This document shows positions 17,346-30,492 of a stretch of DNA of 64,000 bases, piece by piece. The translations under genes and the position numbers were made by a program. Where the stretch lies: assembly GCF_001905795.1 (NCBI RefSeq), contig NZ_LIXJ01000029.1:1-64000 (forward strand), read 5' to 3'. This DNA is from Streptomyces sp. CB01580 (GTDB lineage: Bacteria > Actinomycetota > Actinomycetes > Streptomycetales > Streptomycetaceae). Below the pieces are notes generated by a model, which was not told the DNA's origin, searched no databases, and saw only the letters and a list, made by a program, of their open reading frames with translations. Each line of letters starts with the position of its first letter. Within the stretch, counting starts at the first letter, position 1.

Positions 17346-20300
17346 CTACGCGCCGGACGGGGCCGAGGCCGCGGTCCGGGCGGTGTCGGCCGGTGTCGTG
17401 GCGGTGCTGCGCTTGAACATGCGGGTGGCGGTGATCTCGCCGTGCACCGTCTCCCCGTTCGGGTCCTGCTGCGGCAGCCCCGGGCGCAGGTGCTCCTCCA
17501 CGCTGATGTACTTCAGCCCCGCCCGCAGGTCCGCGTCATTGCGCAACCGGATGACCAGCGGGAACTCGGCGAGCGCCGTGGTGTCGAACAACCCGGTGGT
17601 GTAGAGCAGCTGCACACCGAGCGCGTCGGACACCGCACGCTGGAGCTCCAGCAGATACGTGGCGTTGGCACGGCCGATGGGATTGTCCAGGAACAGCGTG
17701 CCGGCGTGCCGGTGCTGGATCCGGTCCTGGCCCCGGTCGTTGCTGCGCAGGGCGGCCATCGTGCAGTACAGCGCGATGGCGGCGGTGAGCAGCTGCCCGC
17801 CGGAGAACACGTCGCCCATCTGTCCGACCGGGACCCGTTCGGCCCGCAGCACCGCGTCCGGCTTGAGGATCTCCACGGCGACGCCCCTGGGCTCCAGCGC
17901 CGCCTGCACACCGCGCAGCAGGAGGGACATGCCGTCCCTGCGCAGGTCGGAGTTCTTCCTGAGCGCGGCGCGGGTGGCCTCGTCGACGACCTCGCCGAGC
18001 CGTACGGTGAGGGTCGCCTGGTCGGGTTCCTCGAAACGGATCCGGAGGAACTCCTGGCCCGACCACTCCCCCAGCCCCTCGGGGAGCCGGGAGAGGCGCT
18101 GGGCGGAACGGAGCGTGGTCAGCGAGGACTCCACGAGTCCGCGCAGCCGGTCCACGATGGAGTCGCGGTTGCGCTCCAGTTGGGTCAGCTCGTCGGTGAG
18201 GACACGGAGCCTCGGGGCGAAGGCGGCGGCCCACTTCTCCGCGTGCTCGGGCAGCGCCGCGGCCGGCAGCTCCCGGATCTGCTGACGGGCAGGGGTGCGG
18301 ACCTGCTCGTACCGGGTGGAGTTGGCGTGCCGGACGAGGACGTCGCTCGCCTCCCGGACCGCGCTCTCGGCGGCCGACAGGTCGGCGGCGCAGCCGCGCA
18401 GCGATCGCCGCGCCTCGGTGGCCGACCGCCGTGCCTCGTCGAGGCCGCCGGGGTACGGCTCGGGGGCCTCCGGGTCGTCCTCCGCGCCGTGGTCCCGCAG
18501 CAGGTCGCGCAGGAGTGCCGCGGTCTCGTCGAAGCCCCCCGCCGACTCCTCGGCGATGCGATGTGCGTGCAGCAGTTCGGCGTGGGCGGCGCGGGCGGTG
18601 TCCAGGGTCGCGGTGGCTGACGCCAGTTCGGCCGTGGCGATGCGCAGGAGGATCTGAGCCTGATCGGCGTCGGTGGGGACCAGTTCGGGGGAGAGTTCGG
18701 TGTGGTGGGGCTCGCCGTCGGCCGGGGCCAGGCGCTCGGCCTCGCCACGCAGCCGGCCGAGCTGCTCGCTCGCGGCGGAGGCCCGGGTCTCCAGGGTCTG
18801 GACCAGGGATTCGGCGCGGGCGGCGGCCGCCTGCCGGGACGGGCCGTCGGCGCCGTCGGTGCCTTCGAGGAGCTGGGCGGCCCGGGTGCGGACCTTGTTG
18901 GTGAGCCGGTCGAGCTCGGCGAGGGCGGCGCTCTCGTCGCCCTCCGCGCGGGCCTGTTCGGCGCGCAGGTCGGCCCCGACGCCCACCTTCTCGTACAGCT
19001 GCGACGCGGCCCGGTACGCCTCACGCAGCGCGGGCAGGGCGGGACGCGGGGCGTCGTCCTCCGGTTCCGGGAGGTGCTCGGGGGCGCCCGCGATCTCGGC
19101 GCGTTCGGCACGCAGCGCGCGGGCCGTGCGCCGGGCGTCGTCGGCGGCGCGCTGGGCGGCCCTGCGATCCTCGTCGGCGGCGCGGGCCCGTTCCAGGCAG
19201 ACCGTGGCGCGGGCCTCCGACTCCGCTGCCTCGTCGGTGAGCTCGCGCAGCTTCGCCTGCCAGGCGGCGCGTTCGCGGAGCCGGTGCGCGAGTCCCGCGA
19301 GGGCGTCGGCGGCGCGGCGGGCGCGCTGGGCGGCCTCCTGGCGTTCGTCGCGCACGCGGGCGGTGTCCGCGGCGGCCTCGTCGGCCTCGGCGCGCACGGT
19401 GCGGGCCTCGGCGAGCCCGGCCTCCGCGGTCTCGGCGGCGGTGCGGGCGGTCTCCGCGGCCTCGGCGAGCTCGGCGAGCATGCCGGGCGGGCAGTCGGCG
19501 CGCCAGGAGCCGATGCGGGCGGCGAGGGAGCGGTCGGCGGCGAGACGGGCGGCGAGCGAGCGGATGTCCTCGTCCCGGGCGGCGGCCCTGGCCTTGAGGG
19601 CCTGCCGTTCCTCGTCGGCCGCGTGTTCGTCGTGCATCGCCGGGTTCGGCGGGACGAGGAACACGCCTTCCGTGTCCGCGGTCGAGCCGGGCGCGGGGAC
19701 CGGGGCGAGCAGCGCGGCGGCGGTGCCCACGGCGACGGCGGAGCGAGGCAGCAGGGCGGCGGCGCTCAGGGCCTCGCGGGCGCGGGCGTGCGAGTCGGGG
19801 TCGGTGATGACGACGCCGTCGACGAGTTCGGGCCGGGCGGCGAGCACGGACGCGTGGTCGGCGGGGTCGACGGCCTGGGCGAGGTAGCGCCAGCCGGGCA
19901 GGGCCGGGATGCCGTGCTCACCGAGGTACTCGACGGTGGCCAGGACGTCGGGGCCGGGCGGCAGCAGTCCGCCGTCGCCGAGCGCGCCGAGGATCCGGGC
20001 GTCGTCGGCGGCGGCGGTGCGCAGGTCGAAGAGGCGGCGCTCGGCGGAGGCGATGGACTGGTCGAGCAGTTGCCGCAACTGGTCGGCGCTGCGGTCGAAC
20101 TCCTCGACGGTGAGGGGCTGTTCGTGATCGGCGGACCGGTCGGTACCGTGCGGTCCGCGGGCCGGGCGGTCCGCCGGGCCCGCTCGGCCGTTGTCCGGCA
20201 CGCCTCCGTCCGTGTCCTGCCGGGGGCCGGGGACGCCGGTGTCCCGCACGGCGGGCAGGCCCAGCAGTTCCGCCAGGCGGGGGGACGCGGCGATCGACCC

Positions 20301-22094
20301 GGCGGCCCCGTGCTCGGCCTCGTAGGACTGTTCCGCGGCGCGCGCGGCGTCGGCGGCGCGCGCCGCGGCCAGTTCGGCGCGGCTCTCGGCCGCTGCGGCC
20401 TCCCTGGCCCGTTCGGACGCCGAGCGGGCGGCTTCCCTGGCCGTGTCCCAGGCGGCGACGGCCGACTTCTCGGCGTCGCTGGCGGCGAGGGCGGCGCGCG
20501 CGGGGTCGGCGTCCGGCGCTGTGTCGTCGAGCCAGCCCGCGCGTACCGCCTCGGCCGTCTCCTGCTCGACCTCGGCGAGGCGCTGGCGCAGATGTCCGGA
20601 TTCGCTGCGGGCCCGCTGGGCCTCGGTCGCGGCGATGGTGGCGTCGCGGTGGGCGGTCTCGCTCGCGGCCTGGAGGGCGTCCGAGCGGGCCTCCTCCTCG
20701 TTGGCCAGCGACTCGCCCGCCCCGGCCGCGGTGTGCAGGGCCCGTACGAGATCGGCGGCGGCCCGGGCGCGGGCGGCGAGCGCCGGAGCGGCGTCCCGCT
20801 CGGCCTCACGGATGGCCACGGCGACGCGGGTGGAGCGGTCGGCGGCCGCGCGGTGGCGCAGGACGGCCTCGGCGGCCTGCCAGGCGGAGTGCAGGGTGCG
20901 GGCGTCACCGAGTTCGCGGCGCTGGGCGGCCGCGCCCTTCTCCGCCGCGGTCAGCGCCAGGGAGGCGTGCCGGTAGGCCAGTTCGGCGGCGATGAGGGCG
21001 CCGCGGCCGCGGGCCTCCTCGGCGGTGGTGACGGTGTGGGCGGCGGAGGTCACCTGCTGGGCCAGTTCGGCGGCGCGGCCGCGTTCCTCTCCGGCGCGGG
21101 CGGAGAGCCTGCGGGCGAGCGTGCGGGTGCGGCGTTCGGCACCCGCATGGATGTCGCGGGCGCGGGCGCGGGACTCGGTGGCCTCCACGATCCGTCCGAG
21201 CAGATCGACCGAGCCCGCCGTGAAATCGCGTTCGGCGGTCAGCTCGGCCCGGCGGCCGAGCTTGTTACCGAAGCCGCTCACCAGGTCGGCGAGGCCGTCC
21301 GTGTCCCGGGTGTCGGTGACGGCCCGCAGCAGCAGGTCGGTGAAGTCGGAGTCCTTCTTGACGGCGAAGAGTCCTGCCGCCTCGCCCTCGTCGGCGTTCA
21401 TCTCGCGCTGGTAGCGGAAGAGTTCGGGGTCCAGGCCGAGGTCCCCGAGGTGTTCGTTCCAGCGGTCGTGGATCTCCTCCCAGTGCACGTCGAGGTGCTG
21501 GTAGAACTTGCCCGCCTCCGTCAGGGCGTCGCGGAAGCCCTTCATCGTGCGCCGTCGGCCCTTCGCGCCGGAGGCGCCCTCGGCGGGGCGGTGCACGGTG
21601 GTGGACTCGGCGACCGGCAGGGAGTCCAGGCTGAGGCCGGGCCCGGGGCGGAAGGAGTACCAGGCCTCGGCGAACTTCCGCGGGTCGTTGGAGACCTGGC
21701 GCCCGCGCCACTCGCTGACCTTGCCGACCACCACGCATGCGCCGGTGAGAGTGTGCTGCCATTCGAGGGCGACATGGCCACAGTCGTCGGCGAGCAGGAA
21801 CTTGCGCAGTACGCCGGAGCTGGCGCCGCCGAGGGTGTTGCGGTGGCCGGGCAGCATCACCGAGAAGATCAGCTTCAGCAGCACCGACTTGCCGCCGCCG
21901 TTCTCCAGGAACAGCACCCCGGCGGGGGCGGGTCGGCGCGGCGGGCCGACCGGCTCCTCCTCGAAGAACTCCGCCTGGGCCGGGGCGGGATCGGGCACGG
22001 GATCGCCCACTCCGCGCAGGTCGAGCACGGTGTCGGCGTAGCGCGCGCCGGCCGGCCCGATGGAGTAGAGGCGGACCCGGGACAGCTCGTACAT
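17346..22094 (-). CDS. Large SMC-like ATPase of an MksB/JetC-type complex
   Basis: 1582 residues with the build of an SMC protein: ATP-binding head halves at both ends, very long Ala/Glu/Arg-rich coiled coils, and a non-coiled central domain at about residues 600-840. The N-terminal head has FLENGGGKS (61-70), a Walker A lacking its first glycine. The C-terminal head has the signature FSGGQ from residue 1430 and a Walker B LFLDNPIGRAN in which the residue after Asp1470 is Asn, not the usual Glu. Known relatives (MksB, JetC, EptC) load on DNA with a kleisin and a winged-helix partner. Here those partners lie upstream on the same strand. Length exceeds MukB. Role (chromosome organisation or plasmid defence) is not settled by sequence. 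Confidence 0.85.
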   Translation of the reverse strand: MYELSRVRLYSIGPAGARYADTVLDLRGVGDPVPDPAPAQAEFFEEEPVGPPRRPAPAGVLFLENGGGKSVLLKLIFSVMLPGHRNTLGGASSGVLRKFLLADDCGHVALEWQHTLTGACVVVGKVSEWRGRQVSNDPRKFAEAWYSFRPGPGLSLDSLPVAESTTVHRPAEGASGAKGRRRTMKGFRDALTEAGKFYQHLDVHWEEIHDRWNEHLGDLGLDPELFRYQREMNADEGEAAGLFAVKKDSDFTDLLLRAVTDTRDTDGLADLVSGFGNKLGRRAELTAERDFTAGSVDLLGRIVEATESRARARDIHAGAERRTRTLARRLSARAGEERGRAAELAQQVTSAAHTVTTAEEARGRGALIAAELAYRHASLALTAAEKGAAAQRRELGDARTLHSAWQAAEAVLRHRAAADRSTRVAVAIREAERDAAPALAARARAAADLVRALHTAAGAGESLANEEEARSDALQAASETAHRDATIAATEAQRARSESGHLRQRLAEVEQETAEAVRAGWLDDTAPDADPARAALAASDAEKSAVAAWDTAREAARSASERAREAAAAESRAELAAARAADAARAAEQSYEAEHGAAGSIAASPRLAELLGLPAVRDTGVPGPRQDTDGGVPDNGRAGPADRPARGPHGTDRSADHEQPLTVEEFDRSADQLRQLLDQSIASAERRLFDLRTAAADDARILGALGDGGLLPPGPDVLATVEYLGEHGIPALPGWRYLAQAVDPADHASVLAARPELVDGVVITDPDSHARAREALSAAALLPRSAVAVGTAAALLAPVPAPGSTADTEGVFLVPPNPAMHDEHAADEERQALKARAAARDEDIRSLAARLAADRSLAARIGSWRADCPPGMLAELAEAAETARTAAETAEAGLAEARTVRAEADEAAADTARVRDERQEAAQRARRAADALAGLAHRLRERAAWQAKLRELTDEAAESEARATVCLERARAADEDRRAAQRAADDARRTARALRAERAEIAGAPEHLPEPEDDAPRPALPALREAYRAASQLYEKVGVGADLRAEQARAEGDESAALAELDRLTNKVRTRAAQLLEGTDGADGPSRQAAAARAESLVQTLETRASAASEQLGRLRGEAERLAPADGEPHHTELSPELVPTDADQAQILLRIATAELASATATLDTARAAHAELLHAHRIAEESAGGFDETAALLRDLLRDHGAEDDPEAPEPYPGGLDEARRSATEARRSLRGCAADLSAAESAVREASDVLVRHANSTRYEQVRTPARQQIRELPAAALPEHAEKWAAAFAPRLRVLTDELTQLERNRDSIVDRLRGLVESSLTTLRSAQRLSRLPEGLGEWSGQEFLRIRFEEPDQATLTVRLGEVVDEATRAALRKNSDLRRDGMSLLLRGVQAALEPRGVAVEILKPDAVLRAERVPVGQMGDVFSGGQLLTAAIALYCTMAALRSNDRGQDRIQHRHAGTLFLDNPIGRANATYLLELQRAVSDALGVQLLYTTGLFDTTALAEFPLVIRLRNDADLRAGLKYISVEEHLRPGLPQQDPNGETVHGEITATRMFKRSTATTPADTARTAASAPSGA

Positions 22095-22220
22095 TTCGGC
22101 GGACTCTCGTCGTTCAGGGAGCGGGAGGGGATATCGGGAGAAAACGGGGTTTCGGGGAACGGGTGGGGGCGTCCGGCGGCGGCAGGACCGACGGTGCGTG
22201 CCGGTGGCGGCGTGTGCCGG

Positions 22221-23147
22221 TCAGGCGTGGAAGGGCAGTCCGGCGTCGGCGGCCAGCTCCAGGTCGTCCCCCTCGGGCGGCGGCAGCAGCGTCGCCGTTC
22301 CGTCGGTGACCGGTACGACACCGAGTTCCAGGAGCTCGGCCATGGCGGCGCCGCCGGCCATGTCGCGGACCTGGAGCTGGTAGCGGGCGGTGGTGCGGAA
22401 GGCGCCTCCGGCGTCGTCGCCCGTGCGCTGGAGGAATCCGGAATCGGTGAGAAAGGCGACCGCCTTGCCGACGATGCCGGTCGTGGAGCCGGCCAGTCTC
22501 CGGGAGTCCTTGGTGGCTCCGGTGGCGCTGCGTCGGGCGTAGATCCGCCAGGCCGCCTCCAGTCCGGGGGCGTCGGTGGCCGGGTCGGTGTTGTCGCCGT
22601 GCTCCTCGGCGCGTTCCTCCAGGCGGCGGCATGCCTGGCGGACGAACGCGTCGACGCCGTTGACGGTGATCCGGCCGATGTACGCGTCGTCGGCGAGGTC
22701 CTCGGGACGGGGGAAGGCCATCGCCGCGACGGCGAGGTGGGCGAGCCCGTGCAGGAAGCGGTCGGCGGAGTCGGACGAGGCGCGGCGGGCGTAGTCGCCC
22801 ATGCGGACGGCGAAGACGGAGTCCTCACCGGCGGTGACGGCCATTCCGGCGCGCGGGGACACCTCCAGCACGACGAGGCCGAGGCCGGTCGCGACGGCGT
22901 CGGCGAGGCGGGCGAAGCCGGGCTCCTCCCGGTAGCGGCGCAGGAGGTCGGCGTAGGCGAGGTCGCGGGCGGGCAGCAGCTTGGGCTGGAGGCCGAAGGC
23001 GACGAGCCGGGCCGCGTCGGCCGCGTCGGCCGGGGTGAGGGAGACGGGCGCGGGGGCGGCCGGTGGGGCCGTGGCCGTGCTCTCGGCGGCGTACGCGGCG
23101 GTCGGCTCGGTCCACGCGTCGGCGTGCTGTGCGTGGTGGTCGCTCAC
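22221..23147 (-). CDS. MksE/JetB-like winged-helix subunit
   Basis: 308 residues from a GTG at 23147. The N-terminal 40 residues are low in complexity. The rest is helical with a winged-helix look: LARDL-type helices, a conserved block YIGRITVNGVDAFVRQAC, then STTGIVGKAVAFLTDSGFLQ followed by a beta wing ARYQLQVRDM and MAELLELGVVPV. This matches what MksE/JetB proteins show: a tandem winged-helix protein that bridges kleisin and SMC. The assignment rests mainly on gene order (kleisin-like, this gene, SMC-like) and fold impression. Its GTG overlaps the stop of the small ORF upstream (GTGA), and the SMC-like gene starts 126 bp after its stop. Confidence 0.65.
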   Translation of the reverse strand: MSDHHAQHADAWTEPTAAYAAESTATAPPAAPAPVSLTPADAADAARLVAFGLQPKLLPARDLAYADLLRRYREEPGFARLADAVATGLGLVVLEVSPRAGMAVTAGEDSVFAVRMGDYARRASSDSADRFLHGLAHLAVAAMAFPRPEDLADDAYIGRITVNGVDAFVRQACRRLEERAEEHGDNTDPATDAPGLEAAWRIYARRSATGATKDSRRLAGSTTGIVGKAVAFLTDSGFLQRTGDDAGGAFRTTARYQLQVRDMAGGAAMAELLELGVVPVTDGTATLLPPPEGDDLELAADAGLPFHA

Positions 23148-23413
23148 GACGGTCGCTCCTCGTTGCGGTGACTCTGGTGACTCTTCGTTACGGGTCGGGC
23201 GGTACGTGGAATCGCGGCGTCCGCCCCGGGTGGTGCGGTCCGTGCGCCCGGATCCCGTCCGGCCGACGGGCGTGTCGCGTCCGGTGCGGGGTGCACGGCC
23301 GGGGCGTACGCCTCTCCCCGGGGCCGGGCGGCGTCGGGGCGGCGGGGTCCGCGGCGGGTGCGCCCGGGGTGGGCCGTCGCCGTCCCCACCGGTGCGCAGG
23401 GGGCGCCGGTCAT
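23144..23413 (-). CDS. Possible 89-residue coupled ORF inside the SMC operon
   Basis: The ATG overlaps the stop of the kleisin-like gene (ATGA) and the TGA overlaps the start of the MksE-like gene (GTGA), so the frame exactly fills the 262-bp gap. That double coupling is what a real operon gene would show. The product is rich in Pro, Arg and Ala, has one Cys, ends with SHQSHRNEERPS, and has no recognisable domain, so it would be disordered. Third-position G+C is high over the first two thirds and falls near the end. It may instead only keep ribosomes moving between its neighbours. Not a member of any family I know. Confidence 0.4.
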   Translation of the reverse strand: MTGAPCAPVGTATAHPGRTRRGPRRPDAARPRGEAYAPAVHPAPDATRPSAGRDPGARTAPPGADAAIPRTARPVTKSHQSHRNEERPS

Positions 23414-24936
23414 GACGCCTCCGAGCGCTCCGCGGCCATTCCGGCCGCGTCGAGGAGGGCCGTTCCCACTATCAGGTCCGCGCCGCCGAACTCCTGGTCG
23501 TCCAGGGGTGTGCCGTCGTCGACGGAGAACAACAGGCGTTCCTCGCCCTGCCGGTAGGCGGTGCCGACGGGCGGGCTCGCGGCGTGCACCGCGAGCAGGG
23601 CGACCAGGTAGGGCAGATCGGGGTCGCGGCGCCGGGCCTCCGCGAGGAGACCGGACAGCCGGCGCGGCGCCTCGTGCTCCAGGTCGAGCAGTTCCATGGC
23701 GCTCGCGAGCTGTTCCTCGCTGAACCTGCTGTCGTCCGGAGTGGCGATCAGATCGGGTTCCGGCATCTCGGCGCCCAGGTGCTCCCGCTCCTGGGGCGGG
23801 GTGAGCAGCATCCCGACGAGGTCGTCCACCCGGACCGCCACGGGTGTGCGCAGCCCGGTGCCGTGGGCGAAGAACGCGTCCGTGACCCCGATGGCCTGTT
23901 CGACGGGGAGCGGCAGCAGCGGCGCGACCAGCTGACCGTACAGGTCGAGGCCGGTGCGGGCGGCGGGTGTGGCGAAGGCCTGCCGGTCCTGCTCGGCGCG
24001 GAACAGCGGCCCGGCCTCCAGGAGGCGGGACTGGAGCTGAGTGTGACGGCGGATGCAGTCCTTGACTATGTCGACGAGTTCGGCCGCGCGGCGCTTGTGC
24101 TCGGGGTCCTCGGCCTCGTCGCGCGCGCGGCGGATGTTGGTGAGGATCGCGTTCTCGTGGCGGTAGCGGTCGGCGACGTGGTCGAGCGCCTCGGCGATCA
24201 TGTCGGGGACGGCGTTGAGCCAGTCGACCGCGCGGACGTTGCGCCGGGTCGCCTCCAGCGTCTTGCGGAGGGTCTCCGCGTACTGCACGGTGCGGTAGCG
24301 GGCCTGTTCGGCGGCGAGCTGTGCGTCGGCGAGACGGCCCCGGCTGATGAGGACCTCCAGCTTCACCTCGGCGGCGATCTGGGCGCTGGTGACGTCCGTG
24401 TCGAGGGCTCCGACCAGGACGTTGACCGCTTCGTCCGTGGTGCGGAGGTAGACGATGCCGCCGTGCCCGGGAACCTCCTCGACGAGTTTGAAGTCGTAGT
24501 CGCGGCGGACGTACAGGCCGTCGGCCCCGAACGTGCCGTACACGGCGCGGAATCCACGGTCGACGCTGCCGACGTTGATCAGGTTCTCCAGCACCCAGCG
24601 GGCGACCCGCTCGTGCTCGGCGGCCGGGCGGTCGGGGGCCTGGGCGGCGACGCGGGGAAGCAGCCTGGCCACTATCTGGTCGTGGTCGGCGCCCGTGTCG
24701 AAGTCCATGTTGAGGGTGACGAGGTCGATCGCGGCGAGCGCGATCTCCGCCATCGCGTAGACCGTGTACTCGCCGGCCAGGTTCGCCTTGCGCGCGTCCA
24801 GGTCGTGCAGCGGCGCCGTGCAGGCGAGTGCGCGCAGCCGCCGCGCGAGCCCCTCGTCGGCGGCCGGACCCGGGGCGGGCCGCGGCCCCGCGCCGGGCCG
24901 GGACGCGGCGTTGTCCGTGTTGGCAGGCGAAGTCAC
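23410..24936 (-). CDS. Kleisin-like subunit (MksF/JetA type)
   Basis: 508 residues from a GTG at 24936 (TSPANTDNAAS); a start 10 codons upstream is possible. After a short disordered start comes a helical N-terminal domain (LARRLRALACTAPLHDLDAR, EYTVYAMAEIALAAIDLVT), a winged-helix-like part ending YLRTTDEAVNVLVGALDTDV, then a long helical stretch SRGRLADAQLAAEQARYRTV through IRRARDEAEDPEHKRRAAEL that would contact the SMC neck. The last 150 residues form another small domain. This order is what MksF/JetA kleisins show, and the gene lies first in an operon with MksE-like and SMC-like genes. Sequence identity to named kleisins is not obvious by eye, so the call is partly contextual. Confidence 0.65.
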   Translation of the reverse strand: MTSPANTDNAASRPGAGPRPAPGPAADEGLARRLRALACTAPLHDLDARKANLAGEYTVYAMAEIALAAIDLVTLNMDFDTGADHDQIVARLLPRVAAQAPDRPAAEHERVARWVLENLINVGSVDRGFRAVYGTFGADGLYVRRDYDFKLVEEVPGHGGIVYLRTTDEAVNVLVGALDTDVTSAQIAAEVKLEVLISRGRLADAQLAAEQARYRTVQYAETLRKTLEATRRNVRAVDWLNAVPDMIAEALDHVADRYRHENAILTNIRRARDEAEDPEHKRRAAELVDIVKDCIRRHTQLQSRLLEAGPLFRAEQDRQAFATPAARTGLDLYGQLVAPLLPLPVEQAIGVTDAFFAHGTGLRTPVAVRVDDLVGMLLTPPQEREHLGAEMPEPDLIATPDDSRFSEEQLASAMELLDLEHEAPRRLSGLLAEARRRDPDLPYLVALLAVHAASPPVGTAYRQGEERLLFSVDDGTPLDDQEFGGADLIVGTALLDAAGMAAERSEAS

Positions 24937-25026
24937 GGTGCACAGATTAGGTCCTCGCACTGACAACGGTCGAAACGACGCAGACGCGCCCCGTCTCCCG
25001 CTCCCGCGCGGCGGTCGTCGGCGGTG

Positions 25027-28722
<3,696 letters not shown>

Positions 28723-28855
28723 TCCCCCATACTGGCGCGCGGCGCGGGCGGCGGACAGGGCGGCGCGGCGGGCCGTACGGCGCGGCGCCCGTACCGAGGC
28801 ACCCGCCCCGCGCTGTGCGGAGGGTTCTCGGTACGGGCGGTGGCGGCCGTCCGGG

Positions 28856-30274
28856 TCAGGCCGTGGGGGCGTCGGGGCCGATCCTGCTGCGTACCGCCGT
28901 CTGCACCTCGTCCTCCTCGGCCGGGTCCGCGGCGAGCCTGCGCAGCCGCTCGGCGACTCTGAGGTCGCCGGTCTCGGCGTGCAGCGCGGCGAGTTCGCGG
29001 GTGGTCTCCTCGCAGTCCCACAGGCATTCGACGGCGAATCCGGTGGCGAAGGAGGGGTCGGTGGCGGCCAGGGCGCGGGCCGCCCGGCCGCGCAGGTGCG
29101 AGGAGGACGTCTCGCGGTAGACGTGGCGCAGTACGGGTGCGGCGCAGGCGATGCCCAGTCGGCCGACGCCGTCGACGAGGGTCCACAGGCGCGGGGCGTC
29201 CGGGCCCTCGCCCCGGACCGCCTCCCGGAGCGCACCGAGGACCAGGGGGGCGTCCTGCGCCGCGCCACGGCAGGCGAGGACTCCGGCCGCGGACGCGCCC
29301 AGGGCGTCCGGTCGGCGGGCCCAGCGCCTGGCGCGTTCCACGGCCGCGTCGCCGCACATCCGCTCGAAGGCGGCGACGGCCGCGTCGGCGACGGTGCGCG
29401 AGGGGTCGTCGGCGGCGCGTTCGATCAGGTCGAGGGCGGCCGGATCGGCGGCCTCGGCCAGGTAGTGCAGGGCGGCGCAGCGGGCGGCCTCCGGGCCGTC
29501 GCCCGCGGCGTCGAGGATCGTGGGTCGGTCCTCCGGTCCGGCGACGGCGGTGAGGCAGCGGGCGGCCGGCACGTGCAGTGAGCTGCCGCGTTCGAATCCC
29601 TGCTGGGCCCAGTCGAGGACGGCGCGGACGCTCCAGCCCGGGCGTGGTCCGCCGGGCCGCAGCTGCCGCTGCCAGCGGTCGAAGGAGCCCTGTTCCGAGG
29701 CGGCCCTGATTCTGGCACCGATCTCGTCGCGCGGGTCGTCGGCCCACAGCCGCCAGGGACGCGGCTCGAAGGCGTCGCGCACGGCGGCGGCCAGCTCGGC
29801 GTCGCCCTCCTCGGTGGCCGGGAAGCGGCCGAGCACGGGTTCGGCCAGGGCGCGGAGCCCCGCGTCGTCGTCGCGCAGCGCGAGCTCGTCGAGCGCCCAG
29901 GCCCAGTTGGCGCCGGTCGCGGCGTAGCGCCGGAGCAGGCCCAGGGCGTCGTCGCGTCCGTACGACGCGAGGTGGCCGAGCACGGCGAGGGCCAGCCCGG
30001 TGCGGGCGTCGTCGGTGTCGAGGTGGTCCTCGGGGTCGCACAGGTGCCGCTCGATCTCCTCGACGCCGCCGTCGAGGTCGAGGTACAGACGTGCGTAGTA
30101 CAGGGAGCGGTTCTCCACCTGCCAGTCGTGGCGGGGGTCGCTCAGGACGCAGTGGTTGAGAGCCGCCAGGGCCTCGGGGCGCGGTGCGGCGAGCGCGTGG
30201 AGTGTGCCGTCGCCGCGGCCTCTCTGCAGCAGGCCGAGCAGAGTGCCGCTCGGCGCTATGAACGGATCAAACAT
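28856..30274 (-). CDS. HEAT-repeat protein
   Basis: 472 residues, wholly helical, with regularly repeated pairs such as ARCAALHYLAEAADPAALDL, TVADAAVAAFERMCGD and LRGRAARALAATDP that read as degenerate HEAT repeats forming a solenoid. No catalytic motif, signal peptide or membrane span. Such proteins are protein-binding scaffolds; no partner is evident. Start is the ATG at 30274 (MFDPFIAPSGTLL). It sits 133 bp upstream of the oxoprolinase gene on the same strand. Confidence 0.85.
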   Translation of the reverse strand: MFDPFIAPSGTLLGLLQRGRGDGTLHALAAPRPEALAALNHCVLSDPRHDWQVENRSLYYARLYLDLDGGVEEIERHLCDPEDHLDTDDARTGLALAVLGHLASYGRDDALGLLRRYAATGANWAWALDELALRDDDAGLRALAEPVLGRFPATEEGDAELAAAVRDAFEPRPWRLWADDPRDEIGARIRAASEQGSFDRWQRQLRPGGPRPGWSVRAVLDWAQQGFERGSSLHVPAARCLTAVAGPEDRPTILDAAGDGPEAARCAALHYLAEAADPAALDLIERAADDPSRTVADAAVAAFERMCGDAAVERARRWARRPDALGASAAGVLACRGAAQDAPLVLGALREAVRGEGPDAPRLWTLVDGVGRLGIACAAPVLRHVYRETSSSHLRGRAARALAATDPSFATGFAVECLWDCEETTRELAALHAETGDLRVAERLRRLAADPAEEDEVQTAVRSRIGPDAPTA

Positions 30275-30492
30275 GGGAGGGCCTCACATCAAGCTGTCGA
30301 CGCAACCGGGACTGTGCAGTTCCAAGTGCCTGATGGGGCACTACGCCGCGCAGCAACATGATCGTCCGACCGCCGTCTTCCGCTTGGTGTAGAGCATCTT
30401 CCTCTGCCTCTCGTCGTCGGCCCTGAGCGGGCCCGCGACGTCATGATGACCCAGCCATTTCGCCACCGCGACCACATTTACGGCGTACCCCG

